Assembly (NCBI RefSeq): GCF_013114825.1
Contig: NZ_JAAVLX010000003.1
Coordinates: 62,001 to 126,000, forward strand
Reading direction: 5' to 3'
DNA: 64,000 nucleotides
Source of the DNA: Bradyrhizobium australiense
GTDB taxonomy: Bacteria > Pseudomonadota > Alphaproteobacteria > Rhizobiales > Xanthobacteraceae
In this document: piece after piece, positions 57,016 through 64,000 of the stretch
Layout: every line of letters starts with the position of its first letter
Position numbering within the stretch: position 1 is the stretch's first letter
Notes under the pieces: model-generated
The model's input: the letters and a program-made list of their open reading frames with translations, nothing else
Told to the model about the DNA's origin: nothing
Databases searched by the model: none
Translations under genes and position numbers: made by a program

Positions 57016-58139
57016 TCAGAACGGCCGCACGATTCCGACGCGCGGGATCAGAGTCACGATCCAGCCGAATACCATCGTCTTCCGATCATGCACCGAAATC
57101 GGCGGCACGGCCTTTGACGCAGGCAGCATTTTCACCGCGTGCAGGATCAGGAACAAGCACGTGGCCCAATTCGAAATCCAGCGGGAATAATCGAACACGA
57201 TCGCAAACATGATGAGATAGCCGACGCTAACGGCGACGATCACGGCGGTGACGATGCGGCGATGCGCGTCAACGGCAAGAGTGAGGATCAGGTTGAGAAA
57301 ATATCGCCAGAGCGGCGTATGCAGTCCGATCAGAAGCGCAAATATGGGGATACCGAGCACATTGTGCGGCAGGCGCTGCCAGGTATCAAGCATCTCCTTC
57401 GACAGCGGCTGATGCCAGATGTAACTGAAGCTCAGCAGCTTCGCTTGCGACGGATCGGCCATTCTTTCCTGCAGATGTCGGACCAGCTCAGGCTCCGGGA
57501 CCGCCATCGTGCCGTCGAACTGTGCAGCGATGAACAGCGCGCCGAGGCCAATAAGCGACGCGATGCCGACCGCGGCGTTCTCCCGGTTAACTCCACACGC
57601 GAGGTAATGGCGCAGCACCACGATGGCGGCGATAGTCGGCACATACATCAGGAGATGAATGTGGTGGATCAGAATGAGGATGACTGAGAACACGGCGGAC
57701 AGCAGCACGTAGGCGAGTGAACGCGCCGGAATCAGCAGCAGGCAAATCGCAAACATGCATCCATAGATGTCGAAATGCCCCAGCGTGTGCATAAATTCTT
57801 CAGGAAGAACGGTGAGCCCGCCATGAACACGAACGGCGGCAAATGCTTTTGATCGAAACCAAACGTCCGCCGGAATAGCTGCACGAACAGTCCTGCCGTG
57901 ATCAGCCACACCGCGCCACCCAGCGCGAACACCAGCCATACCGGCACCTTGGCCGTAAACAGCGAGACCATCGCGCCGATCAGCGCGCGCTTGGTGAAGC
58001 CGAAATGATAATCGACCAGCAGATGGATGTAGGGGACGTAAGGCGGCAGCGTGATCTTGTGCCAGAAGACCCCGATCAGCACGGCGGCATTGACGGCCAG
58101 CATCAAGCGCCAGGGGTTTTCCCACACCCGCAAGTTCAT
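57016..58139 (-). pseudogene. Frameshifted integral membrane protein
   Basis: Two overlapping reading frames together make one membrane protein. The N-terminal part reads from the ATG at 58139 (MNLRVWENPWRLMLAVN, about 115 residues, to SPFFLKN). The C-terminal part reads in another frame from FMHTLGHFDIYGC to the stop at 57016 (about 255 residues with many helices). The switch lies at about 57793-57797 in the run taaatt; one missing base would explain it. Together they give a roughly 373-residue, probably nine-helix protein of unknown family. It may be a real pseudogene or an assembly error. Confidence 0.7.
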
Positions 58140-58147
58140 TCAATACC

Positions 58148-58340
58148 ATCCGTCGTCCCTGCGAAAGCAGGGAGCCATAGCCGCTGGCCTCAACCGCAAC
58201 GGGATAGCTGCCCCAGCCGAAGGGCACAACGAGTTTTGTGATGATGAGCGTCGCCCGGACATAGCGCAGCGCAATCCGGGGCCACGCGGGTTGACCGATC
58301 CCGGATTTCGCTACGCTTCATCCGGGCTTCAAATGCCCTA
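58148..58340. repeat. Two palindromic repeat remnants in tandem
   Basis: The segment CGTCGTCCCTGCGAAAGCAGGG (about 58151-58172) is the left hairpin of the composite element type, without its right end. At about 58252-58341 an element of the type at 17352-17435 follows (CGCAATCCGGGG... CGCTTCATCCGGG). They occupy the gap between the membrane protein gene and hslU. Confidence 0.75.
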
Positions 58341-59639
58341 CAAAATAAACCGGCTCAGATCCGAGTTCTTGGCGAGATCGCCGATGTGCTTCTGCACGTA
58401 TTCGGCGTCGACCTTGATCGTCTCGCCATGACGGTCCGGCGCGGCGAATGAAATCTCGTCGAGCACGCGCTCCATCACGGTCTGCAGCCGCCGCGCGCCG
58501 ATGTTCTCGACCGTGGAATTGACGGCGACAGCGATATCGGCCAGCGCGTCGATCGCGTTGTCGGTGATGTCAAGCGTCACGCCTTCGGTCTGCATCAGCG
58601 CGACATATTGCTTGATCAGCGACGCCTCCGGCTCGGTCAGGATCCGGCGCATGTCGTCGCGGCTCAGCGCTTCCAGCTCGACGCGGATCGGCAGGCGGCC
58701 CTGCAATTCCGGCAACAGGTCGGAGGGCTTTGCGATATGAAACGCGCCCGAGGCGATGAAAAGGATGTGGTCGGTCTTGACCGCGCCGTGCTTGGTCGTG
58801 ACCGTGGTGCCCTCGATCAGCGGCAGCAGGTCGCGCTGCACGCCCTCGCGCGAGACGTCGCCGCCGAGGCGGTTTTCCCGCACGCAGATCTTGTCGATCT
58901 CGTCGAGGAACACGATGCCGTTGTTCTCGACCGCAGCAATGGCTTCGAGCACAAGTTGGTCATTGTCGAGCAGCTTGTCGGATTCCTCGTTGACGAGAAT
59001 CTCGTGCGATCCCTCGACCGTCAGCCGGCGGGTCTTGGTCCGCCCGCCAAGCTTGCCAAAGATATCGCCGATCGAAATCGCTCCCATCTGCGCACCCGGC
59101 ATGCCCGGTATCTCGAACATCGGCATGCCGCCGGAGGATTGCGTCTCGATCTCGATTTCCTTGTCGTTGAGCTCACCGGCCCGGAGCTTCTTGCGGAAGG
59201 AGTCTCGCGTTGCCGGGCTCGAGGCCGGTCCGACCAGCGCATCGAGCACGCGCTCCTCGGCGGCAAGCTGCGCGCGAGCCTGCACATCCTTGCGCTTGCG
59301 TTCGCGCACCTGCACGATCGCGACCTCGACGAGATCGCGGATGATCTGCTCGACGTCGCGGCCGACATAGCCGACCTCGGTGAATTTGGTGGCTTCAACC
59401 TTGAGGAAGGGTGCGCCGGCGAGCTTTGCTAGGCGCCGCGCGATCTCGGTCTTGCCGACGCCGGTCGGCCCGATCATCAGGATATTTTTCGGCAGCACTT
59501 CTTCGCGCAAATTGCCGGTGAGCTGCAGCCGTCGCCAGCGGTTGCGCAGCGCGATCGATACCGCGCGCTTGGCATCGGCCTGGCCGACAATGAAGCGGTC
59601 GAGTTCGGAGACGATTTCACGGGGAGAAAAGTCGGTCAT
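58338..59639 (-). CDS. hslU: ATP-dependent protease ATPase subunit HslU
   Basis: A 433-residue AAA+ unfoldase that feeds the HslV protease. Walker A GPTGVGKT is at residues 57-64, the pore-loop/I-domain region is present ([16 protein letters not shown]), and the C-terminus ends [19 protein letters not shown] ([14 protein letters not shown]), which docks into HslV. Start is the ATG at 59639. hslV lies 1.2 kb upstream on the same strand with two genes between. Confidence 0.96.
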   Translation of the reverse strand: MTDFSPREIVSELDRFIVGQADAKRAVSIALRNRWRRLQLTGNLREEVLPKNILMIGPTGVGKTEIARRLAKLAGAPFLKVEATKFTEVGYVGRDVEQIIRDLVEVAIVQVRERKRKDVQARAQLAAEERVLDALVGPASSPATRDSFRKKLRAGELNDKEIEIETQSSGGMPMFEIPGMPGAQMGAISIGDIFGKLGGRTKTRRLTVEGSHEILVNEESDKLLDNDQLVLEAIAAVENNGIVFLDEIDKICVRENRLGGDVSREGVQRDLLPLIEGTTVTTKHGAVKTDHILFIASGAFHIAKPSDLLPELQGRLPIRVELEALSRDDMRRILTEPEASLIKQYVALMQTEGVTLDITDNAIDALADIAVAVNSTVENIGARRLQTVMERVLDEISFAAPDRHGETIKVDAEYVQKHIGDLAKNSDLSRFIL

Positions 59640-59690
59640 AGGTCCTAGGTAGGTGTCCAAAGTTGCGAGAGCAAGCGGTGCACGAGGCCG

Positions 59691-60296
59691 CTAAATGATC
59701 GGCGGGCCACCCTGCCATAGTTTGATTACCTCGAAGGGGTGAACCAGCATGATGATGTTGAGCATCAGATTGTCGCGAATGTGGAGCGCCATCACGAGTT
59801 CGAACAACACTGCAACGGCGACGGTGACTGCGACGGGAAGTTTTCTCGCCAGCAGGAAGCCACCAATCATGAAGAGCATATCGGAGATCGAATTGACGAT
59901 GGTATCTCCGAAATAATCCAGCGAGATCGTGCCGGCGCGGTAGCGATTGATGATCCAGTCGGAATTCTCGACCAGTTCCCAGCCGCCTTCGACCAAGATG
60001 GCGAGGATCAGGCGGCCCTGCCAGGCGAAGCGCGGGAAGGCGAGGAAGGTGGCGCCGTAGAACAGGAACCCGTGCAGGATATGCGATAGCGAATACCAGT
60101 CGGCAACGTGCTGCGAGTTTTCCGAACTCTGCACCACGCCGTGCCAGAGCTTGACGTAGCCGCAGGCGCAGATCGGCAGGCGTCCCATCCCGTACAGGAT
60201 CGCGGCTTGGGCTGCGAGGATGCCGGCTGCGATCAACGTCCAATGCCAGGCCGAAAGCGTGACTGGAGCTTTCTCGATACTGCTGGTGGATGTCAT
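59691..60296 (-). CDS. DUF2585 family membrane protein (UPF0314)
   Basis: A 201-residue membrane protein of unknown function with about five helices. [43 protein letters not shown] and the [18 protein letters not shown] segment identify the DUF2585 family. It overlaps the GNAT gene by four bases (60293-60296) and lies between it and hslU. Confidence 0.88.
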   Translation of the reverse strand: MTSTSSIEKAPVTLSAWHWTLIAAGILAAQAAILYGMGRLPICACGYVKLWHGVVQSSENSQHVADWYSLSHILHGFLFYGATFLAFPRFAWQGRLILAILVEGGWELVENSDWIINRYRAGTISLDYFGDTIVNSISDMLFMIGGFLLARKLPVAVTVAVAVLFELVMALHIRDNLMLNIIMLVHPFEVIKLWQGGPPII

Positions 60297-60784
60297 GCGT
60301 TACGGATCATCAATAGGGCGGGACCATCAGGAGTATCGACCATACCAGCTTTTTCAAAGCCCGCCTTCGCATAGGCACGTACAGCCCGGGTGTTGGCCGG
60401 ATCGGGATCAGTGACGATGCGTGGCGCGCCGCGCCTCAACCGATCCTCGACGAAGGTCCGGATGAGAGCCGAACCATGGCCGCGCCCGATCATGCCCGAC
60501 TCGCCGATGAAGAGGTCGATGCCGCGGGTGCCGGGCGGATGTTCGCCAAAGCCAGAATTCCACGCCGTCAAATCATAGCATTGCAGGTAGCCGAAATCGT
60601 TACCTCCCGCCGAGACGATGAACTGATCCATCGCCGATTCATCGATATCGCCGCTGACCAGTTCATATTGTTCAGAGGGCTCGCCCCACCATTCGCGCAC
60701 ATGCGACCGCGCGAGCCACTGCCGGATCAACGGCAGGTCGGCCACGGTCATCGGGCGGAAGACATATTCCGGTTCCGGCGCCAT
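60293..60784 (-). CDS. GNAT family N-acetyltransferase, AAC(6')-like
   Basis: A 163-residue acetyltransferase. [28 protein letters not shown] at the N-terminus and [30 protein letters not shown] with the CoA-binding motif resemble the aminoglycoside 6'-acetyltransferase/siderophore-type GNAT group. Many such chromosomal copies have no resistance role. It starts 15 bp after hslV. Confidence 0.86.
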   Translation of the reverse strand: MAPEPEYVFRPMTVADLPLIRQWLARSHVREWWGEPSEQYELVSGDIDESAMDQFIVSAGGNDFGYLQCYDLTAWNSGFGEHPPGTRGIDLFIGESGMIGRGHGSALIRTFVEDRLRRGAPRIVTDPDPANTRAVRAYAKAGFEKAGMVDTPDGPALLMIRNA

Positions 60785-60799
60785 GACCGGCGGCTCCCC

Positions 60800-61351
60800 T
60801 CAGAGCGTTTCGATCGTGACGTTCCGGTTGGTGTAGACGCAGATATCGGCGGCAATATCGAGCGCGCGCCGCACGATGGTTTCGGCGTCCTTGTCGGTGT
60901 CGACAAGTGCGCGGGCGGCCGCCAGGGCGTAGTTGCCGCCGGAGCCGATCGCCATCACGCCGGCTTCCGGCTCCAGCACGTCGCCGGTCCCGGTCAGGAC
61001 CAGCGAGACATCCTTGTCGGCCACGATCATCATCGCTTCCAGCCGGCGCAGATAGCGGTCGGTCCGCCAGTCCTTGGCGAGTTCGACCGCCGCCCGGGTC
61101 AATTGCCCCGGATATTGCTCGAGCTTGCTCTCCAGCCGCTCGAACAGGGTAAAGGCGTCGGCGGTGGCCCCGGCGAAGCCGCCGATCACGTCGCCCTTGC
61201 CGATTTTCCGGACCTTTTTGGCGTTGGCCTTGATGACGGTCTGGCCGATCGAGACCTGGCCGTCGCCGCCGATTACCACCTTGCCGCCCTTGCGGACCGT
61301 CAAAATCGTGGTGCCGTGCCAGATCGGCAGGTTGTTTTCAGATGCTTGCAT
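60800..61351 (-). CDS. hslV: ATP-dependent protease peptidase subunit HslV
   Basis: A 183-residue proteasome-like peptidase. Processing after HG exposes the N-terminal threonine nucleophile at about Thr14 ([13 protein letters not shown]). [19 protein letters not shown] and [18 protein letters not shown] are the family signatures. It is the first gene of hslV-GNAT-DUF2585-hslU. I could not find a clear heat-shock promoter in the 190 bp upstream. Confidence 0.96.
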   Translation of the reverse strand: MQASENNLPIWHGTTILTVRKGGKVVIGGDGQVSIGQTVIKANAKKVRKIGKGDVIGGFAGATADAFTLFERLESKLEQYPGQLTRAAVELAKDWRTDRYLRRLEAMMIVADKDVSLVLTGTGDVLEPEAGVMAIGSGGNYALAAARALVDTDKDAETIVRRALDIAADICVYTNRNVTIETL

Positions 61352-61542
61352 GAATTGCCCTCGTTCCCGTCAGATTTAGGGGTTGAGGGGGAGGGTTACA
61401 ATCGCGCCGTTTCACCCCCGAATCCGGTCACCATGGACTGAAGTTCAGCCCTTTAAACGACATCCCGCAGTAGCGAAGGTGACATCCGCCTGTTAAAAGG
61501 GCCGCGTTTTCGGCCCCCACGCGGCCAAAGGGAAGCAGTTTC

Positions 61543-62136
61543 ATGCGGACGGCGTCCATCAAGCGCAAGACCAAGGAAACCGACATCGAGGTCGCAGTGA
61601 ACCTCGACGGCACGGGCGTATCAAAGGTTTCGACCGGCATCGGCTTTTTCGACCATATGCTCGATCTCTTGGCCCGGCATTCCCGCATCGATATCACGGT
61701 CAAGGCGGATGGCGACCTCCACGTCGATCACCACCACACCACCGAGGACGTCGGCATCGCATTCGGCCAGGCCGTCAAGCAGGCGCTCGGCACCATGGCC
61801 GGCATCACCCGCTATGCCTCGATCCATATGCCGATGGACGAAACGCTGTCCCGCGTCGTGATCGATATTTCGGGCCGGCCGGTGCTGGTGTTCAAGGTCG
61901 ATTTTCCGCGCGACAAGGTCGGTCAGTTCGACACCGAACTGGTGCGCGAATGGTTCAACGCCTTCACCATCAACGCCGGCGTGACTTTGCACGTCGAGAC
62001 TTTATATGGCGAGAACAGCCATCATATCGCCGAATCCTGTTTCAAGGGTCTGGCGAGGGCGCTCCGTGCCGCGGTTGCGATCGATCCGCGCGCGGCCGGC
62101 GAAGTGCCTTCCACCAAGGGTCAGCTCGGCGGCTGA
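61543..62136 (+). CDS. hisB: Imidazoleglycerol-phosphate dehydratase
   Basis: A 197-residue enzyme of histidine synthesis, converting IGP to imidazole-acetol phosphate. The metal-binding motifs [14 protein letters not shown] (about residue 64) and [13 protein letters not shown] (about 165) are intact. It starts a rightward his cluster. A GGCCGCG/CGCGGCC hairpin (61500-61526) lies just before an AAAGGGAAG ribosome-binding site. Confidence 0.96.
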   Translation: MRTASIKRKTKETDIEVAVNLDGTGVSKVSTGIGFFDHMLDLLARHSRIDITVKADGDLHVDHHHTTEDVGIAFGQAVKQALGTMAGITRYASIHMPMDETLSRVVIDISGRPVLVFKVDFPRDKVGQFDTELVREWFNAFTINAGVTLHVETLYGENSHHIAESCFKGLARALRAAVAIDPRAAGEVPSTKGQLGG

Positions 62137-62168
62137 TTATCGTTCGCGTCTCGCGGCGGAGAGCTACG

Positions 62169-62699
62169 ATGCGGGTTTATACAGTGCACGCCCCCGTGGG
62201 TGACGGCGCCGACCTGGCGGCGGCCGATAAGTTCGTCTTCGTTCGTGACGGCTTCCATTTCTGGGCTGCGGTTGCGAGCGTGATCTGGCTCCTTTGGCAT
62301 CGGCTTTGGCTGGCATTGATCGGCTGGACCATTCTGATAATTGCGATCCAGTTCGGAATGTCGGCTCTCGGAGCCACCCGCGGCACGATCTTCACCGTTG
62401 ACGTCCTGATCGCCATTCTGATGGGGCTCGAAGCGACCAGCTTGCGGCGCTGGACACTGTCTCGGCGCAAATGGCGCCAGCTCGACATCGTGGTCGCCGA
62501 CGACCAGGAAGCGGCCGAACGTCGCTTCTTCGAGCGCTGGGCTGCGAAGCAGCGTGGCTTCACCAATGACCAATACGCGGTCGATCGCGGCGCGCCGCCG
62601 CCGACCCGCAACATTGCGGGCCAGCCGTTCTCCAAGCCGCCGCCGATGCCGCAGGGCGGAATCATCGGTTTGTTTCCGGAGCCGGGAGGTCCGCGATGA
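62169..62699 (+). CDS. DUF2628 domain membrane protein
   Basis: A 176-residue protein with DUF2628 features ([15 protein letters not shown], then [33 protein letters not shown]) and about three helices, ending in a Pro-rich tail. Function unknown. It sits between hisB and hisH, 32 bp after hisB, and its end overlaps hisH by four bases, so it is inside the histidine operon without an obvious histidine role. Start is the ATG at 62169. Confidence 0.88.
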   Translation: MRVYTVHAPVGDGADLAAADKFVFVRDGFHFWAAVASVIWLLWHRLWLALIGWTILIIAIQFGMSALGATRGTIFTVDVLIAILMGLEATSLRRWTLSRRKWRQLDIVVADDQEAAERRFFERWAAKQRGFTNDQYAVDRGAPPPTRNIAGQPFSKPPPMPQGGIIGLFPEPGGPR

Positions 62700-63346
62700 C
62701 CGTCGCGATCGTCGATTACGGTTCGGGCAATCTTCACTCGGCGGCAAAGGCGTTCGAGCGGGCGGCGCGGAGCATGGAGGAGCCGCAGAAGGTCATGGTG
62801 ACGCGCGATCCCGACGCGGTGTTCCGCGCCGACCGCATCGTGCTGCCCGGCGTCGGCGCCTTCGCCGATTGCCGCCGCGGCCTCGATGCCGTGGACGGCA
62901 TGCTTGACGCGATGTCCGAAGCGGTGCGCGTCAAGGCGCGGCCGTTCTTCGGCATCTGCGTCGGCATGCAGTTGATGGCAACGCGCGGAAAAGAGCATGT
63001 CACGACCGACGGCTTCAACTGGATCGAGGGCGACGTCGAGAAGATCTCGCCGTGCGACGAAAATCTGAAAATTCCGCACATGGGCTGGAACACGCTCGAC
63101 TTGGTCCGCGAGCACCCGGTGCTGGAGCGCCTGCCGCTCGGGCCGAACGGCCGCCATGCCTATTTTGTGCATTCGTATCACCTCAATGCCTTGAACGAAT
63201 CGGATGTGCTGGCACGCGCCGACTATGGCGGCCCGGTGACGGCGATCGTTGGCAAGGACACCGCTATCGGCACGCAGTTTCACCCCGAGAAAAGCCAGCG
63301 TTTCGGCCTGGCTCTGATCTCGAACTTTTTGAAGTGGAAGCCGTGA
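62696..63346 (+). CDS. hisH: Imidazole glycerol phosphate synthase, glutaminase subunit
   Basis: A 216-residue class I glutamine amidotransferase that supplies ammonia to HisF. The N-terminal [19 protein letters not shown], nucleophile Cys in GICVGMQ, and the His-Glu pair in QFHPEKSQ form the catalytic triad. Its stop overlaps the hisA GTG start (GTGA, 63343-63346). Confidence 0.96.
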   Translation: MTVAIVDYGSGNLHSAAKAFERAARSMEEPQKVMVTRDPDAVFRADRIVLPGVGAFADCRRGLDAVDGMLDAMSEAVRVKARPFFGICVGMQLMATRGKEHVTTDGFNWIEGDVEKISPCDENLKIPHMGWNTLDLVREHPVLERLPLGPNGRHAYFVHSYHLNALNESDVLARADYGGPVTAIVGKDTAIGTQFHPEKSQRFGLALISNFLKWKP

Positions 63347-64000
63347 TCCTCTTTCCTGCCGTCGACCTGAAAAACGGCCAGTGCGTGCGCCTCGAACAAG
63401 GCGACATGGCGCGCGCGACCGTGTTCAATCTCGATCCCGCGGCGCAGGCCCGCGCCTTTGCCGAGCAGGGTTTCGAATATCTCCATGTCGTGGATCTCGA
63501 CGGCGCCTTCGCCGGCAAGCCGATGAACGCGCTGGCGGTCGAAGGGATGCTCAAGGCCGTTACCATGCCAGTGCAGCTCGGCGGCGGCATCCGCGATCTC
63601 AAGACCGTCGAAGCCTGGCTCGACAAGGGCATCGCGCGCGTGATCATCGGCACGGCGGCGGTACGCGATCCGGAGCTGGTGAAGAGCGCCGCGAAAAAGT
63701 TTCCCGGCCGCGTCGCGGTCGGGCTCGACGCGCGCGACGGCAAGGTCGCGGTCGAAGGCTGGGCCGAGACCTCGCAGGTGACCGCGCTCGAAATCGCGCA
63801 GCGGTTCGAGGATGCCGGTGTCGCCGCGATTATCTTTACCGACATCGCCCGCGACGGTTTGCTGAAAGGCCTCAACCTCGATGCGACCATCGCGCTGGCC
63901 GAGCGCATCTCGATTCCGGTGATCGCCTCGGGCGGCTTTGCTTCCATTGAGGACGTCAAGGCGCTGCTCGAGCCGCGCGCCAAAAAGCTCGCCGGCGCCA
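63343..64000 (+). CDS. hisA: Phosphoribosylformimino-5-aminoimidazole carboxamide ribotide isomerase (partial)
   Basis: About 219 codons of a gene running off the right edge. It begins with GTG at 63343, overlapping his[23 protein letters not shown] with the catalytic Asp, [30 protein letters not shown] and [14 protein letters not shown] with the second catalytic Asp identify the TIM-barrel isomerase that opens ProFAR's ribose ring. The last part (the final beta-alpha units, about 25-30 residues) is missing. Confidence 0.95.
   Translation, partial: MILFPAVDLKNGQCVRLEQGDMARATVFNLDPAAQARAFAEQGFEYLHVVDLDGAFAGKPMNALAVEGMLKAVTMPVQLGGGIRDLKTVEAWLDKGIARVIIGTAAVRDPELVKSAAKKFPGRVAVGLDARDGKVAVEGWAETSQVTALEIAQRFEDAGVAAIIFTDIARDGLLKGLNLDATIALAERISIPVIASGGFASIEDVKALLEPRAKKLAGA

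Noticed and set aside
61950..62168. Upstream extension of the DUF2628 gene
   Set aside because: It overlaps hisB out of frame; the conserved N-terminus starts at 62169.

Overview
The window looks like a chromosomal segment of Bradyrhizobium or a close relative (Nitrobacteraceae, Alphaproteobacteria). The evidence is high-GC coding sequence with alphaproteobacterial protein families throughout, the order leuS-lptE-holA / parB-parA-rsmG-mnmG-mnmE-rho-hemJ // ppsR-maf-coaE-dnaQ / secB / timA-mltA-smr / hslU-hslV / hisB-hisH-hisA, tandem glnK-amtB modules, and many short palindromic intergenic elements of kinds I associate with Bradyrhizobium. The assignment rests on recognition, not on a search.

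Layout. 1-900: no gene; remnants of dispersed palindromic repeats, including a strongly structured element near 465-720. 0.9-9 kb: metabolic and accessory genes (MFS transporter, gamma-glutamyltransferase, HSDL2-like SDR, glutathione transferase, DUF2239, DsbA-like isomerase, ketopantoate reductase). 8.8-13.8 kb: a diheme cytochrome c beside a PQQ-type sugar dehydrogenase, then a large DUF2235 hydrolase with membrane segments. 13.9-20.6 kb: tRNA-Gly(GCC), a thioredoxin-TPR chaperone, a LON-like protein, a TetR regulator divergent from a small membrane protein, Trm112, a UbiH-like monooxygenase, TesB and a GYF_2 membrane protein. 20.8-24.8 kb: two successive glnK-amtB ammonium modules, each preceded by a sigma54-like -24/-12 site. 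25.0-31.5 kb: a VapBC toxin-antitoxin pair, an aminotransferase-ftsK unit behind a perfect TTAA-N7-TTAA (CtrA-type) site, lolA and xth. 31.6-37.1 kb: cyclic-nucleotide-binding protein, CenR-like regulator, L,D-transpeptidase, hydratase, YggS and a membrane diguanylate cyclase.

37.2-53 kb is the replication and segregation core. leuS-lptE-holA reads rightwards; then parB, parA, rsmG, mnmG, mnmE, rho and hemJ all read leftwards, with four parS palindromes between 44.1 and 46.35 kb. The 445-bp gap 49969-50413 separates this leftward block from the rightward ppsR-maf-coaE-dnaQ block. It has DnaA-box-like motifs, an AT-rich patch and clustered GANTC (CcrM) sites, and is the best candidate for the chromosome origin oriC.

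53-64 kb continues with housekeeping genes: secB, timA-mltA-smr, a frameshifted membrane-protein gene, the hslV-GNAT-DUF2585-hslU block, and hisB-DUF2628-hisH-hisA, with hisA cut by the right edge. Genes are often translationally coupled by 4-base ATGA or GTGA overlaps. Most convergent intergenic gaps wider than about 40 bp carry a palindromic repeat, which may serve as a transcription stop.
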